Below are positions 5,954 to 8,523 of a stretch of DNA of 8,523 nt, piece by piece. The translations under genes were made by a program, and so were the position numbers. How positions within the stretch are numbered: position 1 is the first letter of the stretch; every line of letters begins with the position of its first letter. The notes under the pieces are model-generated. The model was not told the origin of the DNA. It saw only the letters and a program-made list of their open reading frames with translations, and did no database searches. Source of the DNA: Lachnospiraceae bacterium (GTDB lineage Bacteria > Bacillota_A > Clostridia > Lachnospirales > Lachnospiraceae); NCBI GenBank assembly GCA_017621115.1, contig JAGATU010000041.1:1-8523 (forward strand), written 5' to 3'.

Positions 5954-7072
5954 ATGGGAAATATAATAAGAGAAGTAAAGATTGATAAAATAGAACGCGA
6001 AGCAAATTTGTATACATTAAACTGTATGCGGACAATGATGTTCATCACAGGAATAGCATTTGTTTTAAATGTCTTAGATATATTTATTATTGAAGATTGT
6101 TTAATGTGGACAACAATGGCAAGTGCAGTTATTTGTTGGTTTGCGTCTTTTTTGGTTGTTAAGTTCTATAATGACAGACCGGCTACCAAGTACATATTGT
6201 TCTTTTTTATGGTTGTATTTATAACAGTTGTCGGTGTAATGGTCACCTATCATACAATATTAATTATGGCAATGCCTGTACTCTGTGCGGTTCAGTATAA
6301 GAATAATAAGGTTATTTATTATACATATGCGTTATCTGTTGTTGCAATTTTTATTGGTGTTATGGGCGGATATTATTATGGTTTATGTGACGCCAATATG
6401 CTGGCCCTTACCAATACGGTAAAGGATAAATATATTGATCCGGAGACCGGGCTGTTGTTGTTTAGGGTACCGAATCCCAATCCATGGGCATCTCTGCCGC
6501 TTTATTATGTGTTCCCGAGAGCGTTGGTATTATATGCATTTGTACCGGTTATGAAGCATGTGACCGAAGTTATTTCAAATAATGCGGTCCGTGAAGCTGA
6601 ACTTAAGAAATTAAGTGAGATGGATTCCATGACCCGGTTATATAACCGCAACAAGTATAATGAGATGATTGCCAATACATATCCGAAAATGAATCGTATC
6701 GGTGTTATTTTCTGGGATTTAAACGGACTTAAGAATATCAATGACAATATGGGACATGAATACGGTGATTTTGCCATTTCTGCCATCGCAGGTTCTATTT
6801 TGGAGAATCTTGCTGAGAATGCCAGAGCATACCGCGTTGGTGGGGATGAATTTGTTGTTATTATGGAAAAGGCCGAAGAGTCTGATTTGCGTGAGATGAT
6901 CCGTCGGACCAACGACAGTATTAACCGTAAGAATAAGGCATCTAAGGTGTTTATTTCGGCAGCATTTGGTTTTTCACTCGGTTCCGGTAAGGAGATTGAA
7001 AAATTAATTACTGATGCGGATACGAATATGTACGCGGAAAAACAGCGTCAGAAAGCAGAAAAGACGGAATAA
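5954..7072 (+). CDS. Membrane GGDEF diguanylate cyclase
   Basis: 372 residues. About six membrane helices occupy residues 27-205, with one longer hydrophilic loop at about 143-180 that may be the extracellular sensing part. A short linker helix (VREAELKKLSEMDSMTRLYN) leads to a complete GGDEF domain. Its active motif GGDEF is at 296-300, the metal-binding Asp255 lies in FWDLNG, and NDNMGH is at 263-268. The enzyme should condense two GTP into c-di-GMP at the membrane. The RxxD inhibitory site that normally lies five residues before GGDEF is absent (AENA there), so product inhibition through that site is not expected. The ATG at 5954 is preceded by purine-rich GAAGAGAAGAA. It is the second gene after the hybrid kinase and probably shares its transcript. 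The N-terminal sensor family is not recognised. Confidence 0.92.
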   Translation: MGNIIREVKIDKIEREANLYTLNCMRTMMFITGIAFVLNVLDIFIIEDCLMWTTMASAVICWFASFLVVKFYNDRPATKYILFFFMVVFITVVGVMVTYHTILIMAMPVLCAVQYKNNKVIYYTYALSVVAIFIGVMGGYYYGLCDANMLALTNTVKDKYIDPETGLLLFRVPNPNPWASLPLYYVFPRALVLYAFVPVMKHVTEVISNNAVREAELKKLSEMDSMTRLYNRNKYNEMIANTYPKMNRIGVIFWDLNGLKNINDNMGHEYGDFAISAIAGSILENLAENARAYRVGGDEFVVIMEKAEESDLREMIRRTNDSINRKNKASKVFISAAFGFSLGSGKEIEKLITDADTNMYAEKQRQKAEKTE

Positions 7073-7102
7073 TTTATACATAAGGGGAAAGAGGAAAAGA
7101 TA

Positions 7103-7738
7103 ATGGCAAAAGAAAAACTGGTAGCATTTACATTTGATGACGGTCCGGTAGCGTATGCGGAAGACAGTTCAGCAATGAGAATTCTTAAGACTCTGGAGAA
7201 ATACGGACAGACCGCTACTTTTTTCTATGTAGGCGAGCAGATGAATGAGGATACTAAGCGGGAAATAGACTTTGCACAGAGCATTGGATGTGAAGCCGGT
7301 AACCATACATATACGCATGCATTCTTGTCAAAACTTACCAAGGAAGAGATTGCAGAAGAATTTGCCAAGACTACGAAGTTGTTGGAAGAATTTACGGGAA
7401 AGACACCTGTACTTGGCAGAATCCCATATATGGAGGCTAGTGATTTGATTCACGAGACAGCCGGATTTCCTTTGGCTCATTGTTATGTGGACAGCAAAGA
7501 CTATACCGGAATTCCGACTGAGGAGATTATTAAGAATATCATGGATGCCGAAGCTAAAGATGAACTTGAGAATGCGATTGTATTACTTCATGAGCATTAT
7601 CAGACCACGGCAGGGGCTGTTGAGTATATGATTCCAACATTGATTGAGAAGGGATATCGTTTTGTTACGATTTCTGAGTTGGCAAAACAGCATGGTATTA
7701 CATTGGAAAAAGGTGTGTTATACAGCAGATTAGACTAA
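7103..7738 (+). CDS. NodB-fold polysaccharide deacetylase, apparently cytoplasmic
   Basis: 211 residues, about the size of NodB itself. All five carbohydrate esterase 4 motifs are visible: TFDDGP (10-15, catalytic-base Asp12 and metal Asp13), HTYTH (68-72, metal ligands), RIPY (106-109), DSKDY (130-134) and LLHEH (161-165, His163). From family knowledge the enzyme removes N-acetyl (or O-acetyl) groups from amino-sugar polymers or oligomers using a bound metal. The N-terminus MAKEKLVAFTFDDGP goes straight into the catalytic strand, so there is no signal peptide or membrane anchor; most Gram-positive cell-wall deacetylases have one. This points to a soluble intracellular substrate. A strong Shine-Dalgarno site (AAGGGGAAAGAGG, 7082-7094) precedes the ATG. 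An N-acyltransferase gene follows after 12 bases. Confidence 0.92.
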   Translation: MAKEKLVAFTFDDGPVAYAEDSSAMRILKTLEKYGQTATFFYVGEQMNEDTKREIDFAQSIGCEAGNHTYTHAFLSKLTKEEIAEEFAKTTKLLEEFTGKTPVLGRIPYMEASDLIHETAGFPLAHCYVDSKDYTGIPTEEIIKNIMDAEAKDELENAIVLLHEHYQTTAGAVEYMIPTLIEKGYRFVTISELAKQHGITLEKGVLYSRLD

Positions 7739-7750
7739 GGACATAAGTTT

Positions 7751-8523
7751 ATGTATACGAAAGAAGACTTGCTTAATTGTTTAGAAAATATGGGGCTTAC
7801 CGGCAAGGAAGCCATCATGGTGCATTCTTCCATGAAATCCATCGGAGAAGTGGATGGCGGAGCGGATACGGTTGTCGATGCGTTTATGGAGTTCTTTAAA
7901 GATGGTCTTTTCATGACTCCCACTCATACATGGGCGCAGATGAGTAAGGAATATTCTGTGTTTGACCCTAAGACCGAACCGGCCTGTGTTGGTATTATTC
8001 CTAATATTTTCCGCAAAAGAGAAGGCGTAGTACGTTCCCTTCATCCGACACATAGTATTGCGGCATACGGTAATGGTGCCGAAGAATATATTAAGGGCGA
8101 AGAGAATGCGACATCCCCATGTCCTCCGGGTGGTTGCTGGGACAGACTTCGTGAAATTGATGCGAAGATTTTACTTCTTGGCGTTACGCATACCCGAAAT
8201 ACTTACATTCACAGCGTGGATGAAGTGATGGAAATTGAGGACCGTTTCACGGATGAACCGACACTGATGCATATTGTAATGCCTGATGGCAGTATGAAAG
8301 ATGTGCAGATGTATCGTCACTATAACCGAGCAGTTAAGACCGATTGCTTCTCGGATGAATTCGATAAAATGAAGCAGGCATTCTATGATTTGGGAGCCGC
8401 CAAAGAAGTTAAATTCGGCGATGCAACATGCATTTTATGTGATGCCAAGAAGATTTTCGAGGTATGTTATAAATTATTTTCCATTGATCCGCAGGCGGTG
8501 ATTGAGAGAGAGTATATTCCGCA
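7751..8523 (+). CDS. AAC(3)-family N-acyltransferase, 3' end cut
   Basis: An open frame runs from ATG 7751 to the window end, 257 complete codons with no stop; family members are about 260-290 residues, so little is missing. Family marks include MVHSSMKSIG (23-32), TPTHTW (56-61), the hallmark HPTHS (98-102) followed by IAAYG, and LLGVTHTRNTYIH (142-154). It belongs to the aminoglycoside N3-acetyltransferase (Antibiotic_NAT) fold, which transfers an acetyl group from acetyl-CoA to an amine. Many chromosomal members are not resistance enzymes, so drug resistance should not be assumed. The usual SPFGxGSP-type loop reads SPCPPGGCW here (122-130). AAGGA (7737-7741) overlaps the stop of the deacetylase gene, suggesting coupled translation and a shared substrate. 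Confidence 0.88.
   Translation, partial: MYTKEDLLNCLENMGLTGKEAIMVHSSMKSIGEVDGGADTVVDAFMEFFKDGLFMTPTHTWAQMSKEYSVFDPKTEPACVGIIPNIFRKREGVVRSLHPTHSIAAYGNGAEEYIKGEENATSPCPPGGCWDRLREIDAKILLLGVTHTRNTYIHSVDEVMEIEDRFTDEPTLMHIVMPDGSMKDVQMYRHYNRAVKTDCFSDEFDKMKQAFYDLGAAKEVKFGDATCILCDAKKIFEVCYKLFSIDPQAVIEREYIP

Overview
The window looks like chromosomal DNA of a low-GC Gram-positive anaerobe, most likely a Lachnospiraceae-type Clostridium. This rests on A+T-rich sequence, strong purine-rich Shine-Dalgarno sites, GTG and TTG starts, sigma-A-type promoters with 17-bp spacers, a U-run terminator, and a large hybrid histidine kinase with a 7-helix sensor region. The genus is inferred, not proven. All genes recognised lie on the + strand.

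Left part (1-823): the 3' end of an unrecognised, very A+T-rich gene (1-441) is followed by about 280 bases with no convincing intact gene but with an unusual density of inverted repeats. These include two mutually exclusive hairpins, a UUCG-capped hairpin, a 10-bp inverted repeat, and an intrinsic terminator whose 5' arm is duplicated. A 34-codon start-less open stretch ending inside the terminator may be the tail of a decayed gene. A near-consensus promoter (753-781) then starts the next unit.

Lipid unit (824-3153): a GTG-started fusion protein joins a PlsC-like acyltransferase domain to a membrane PAP2-type phosphatase domain. It overlaps, by a TTGA junction, a diacylglycerol-kinase-family lipid kinase. 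Together the two cistrons could make phosphatidic acid by acylation, dephosphorylate it to diacylglycerol and rephosphorylate it, or do the same on a related prenol or glycolipid. The acyltransferase lacks the Asp of its HX4D motif.

Signalling and modification unit (3282-8523, running off the right edge): a second promoter (3210-3238) precedes four closely spaced genes. They encode (i) an 875-residue 7TM-PAS-HisKA-HATPase-REC-HPt hybrid kinase, (ii) a membrane GGDEF diguanylate cyclase, (iii) a NodB-fold polysaccharide deacetylase with no signal peptide, and (iv) an AAC(3)-family N-acyltransferase cut by the window end. No terminator is visible between them, so co-transcription is likely. The kinase and cyclase suggest sensory and c-di-GMP control. 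The deacetylase/acyltransferase pair recalls NodB/NodA logic: free an amine, then acylate it.

I saw no tRNA, rRNA, CRISPR array, insertion-sequence gene or complete mobile element. The most interesting leads are the structured 450-722 region, the lipid fusion with its altered catalytic motif, and the cytosolic deacetylase/N-acyltransferase pair.
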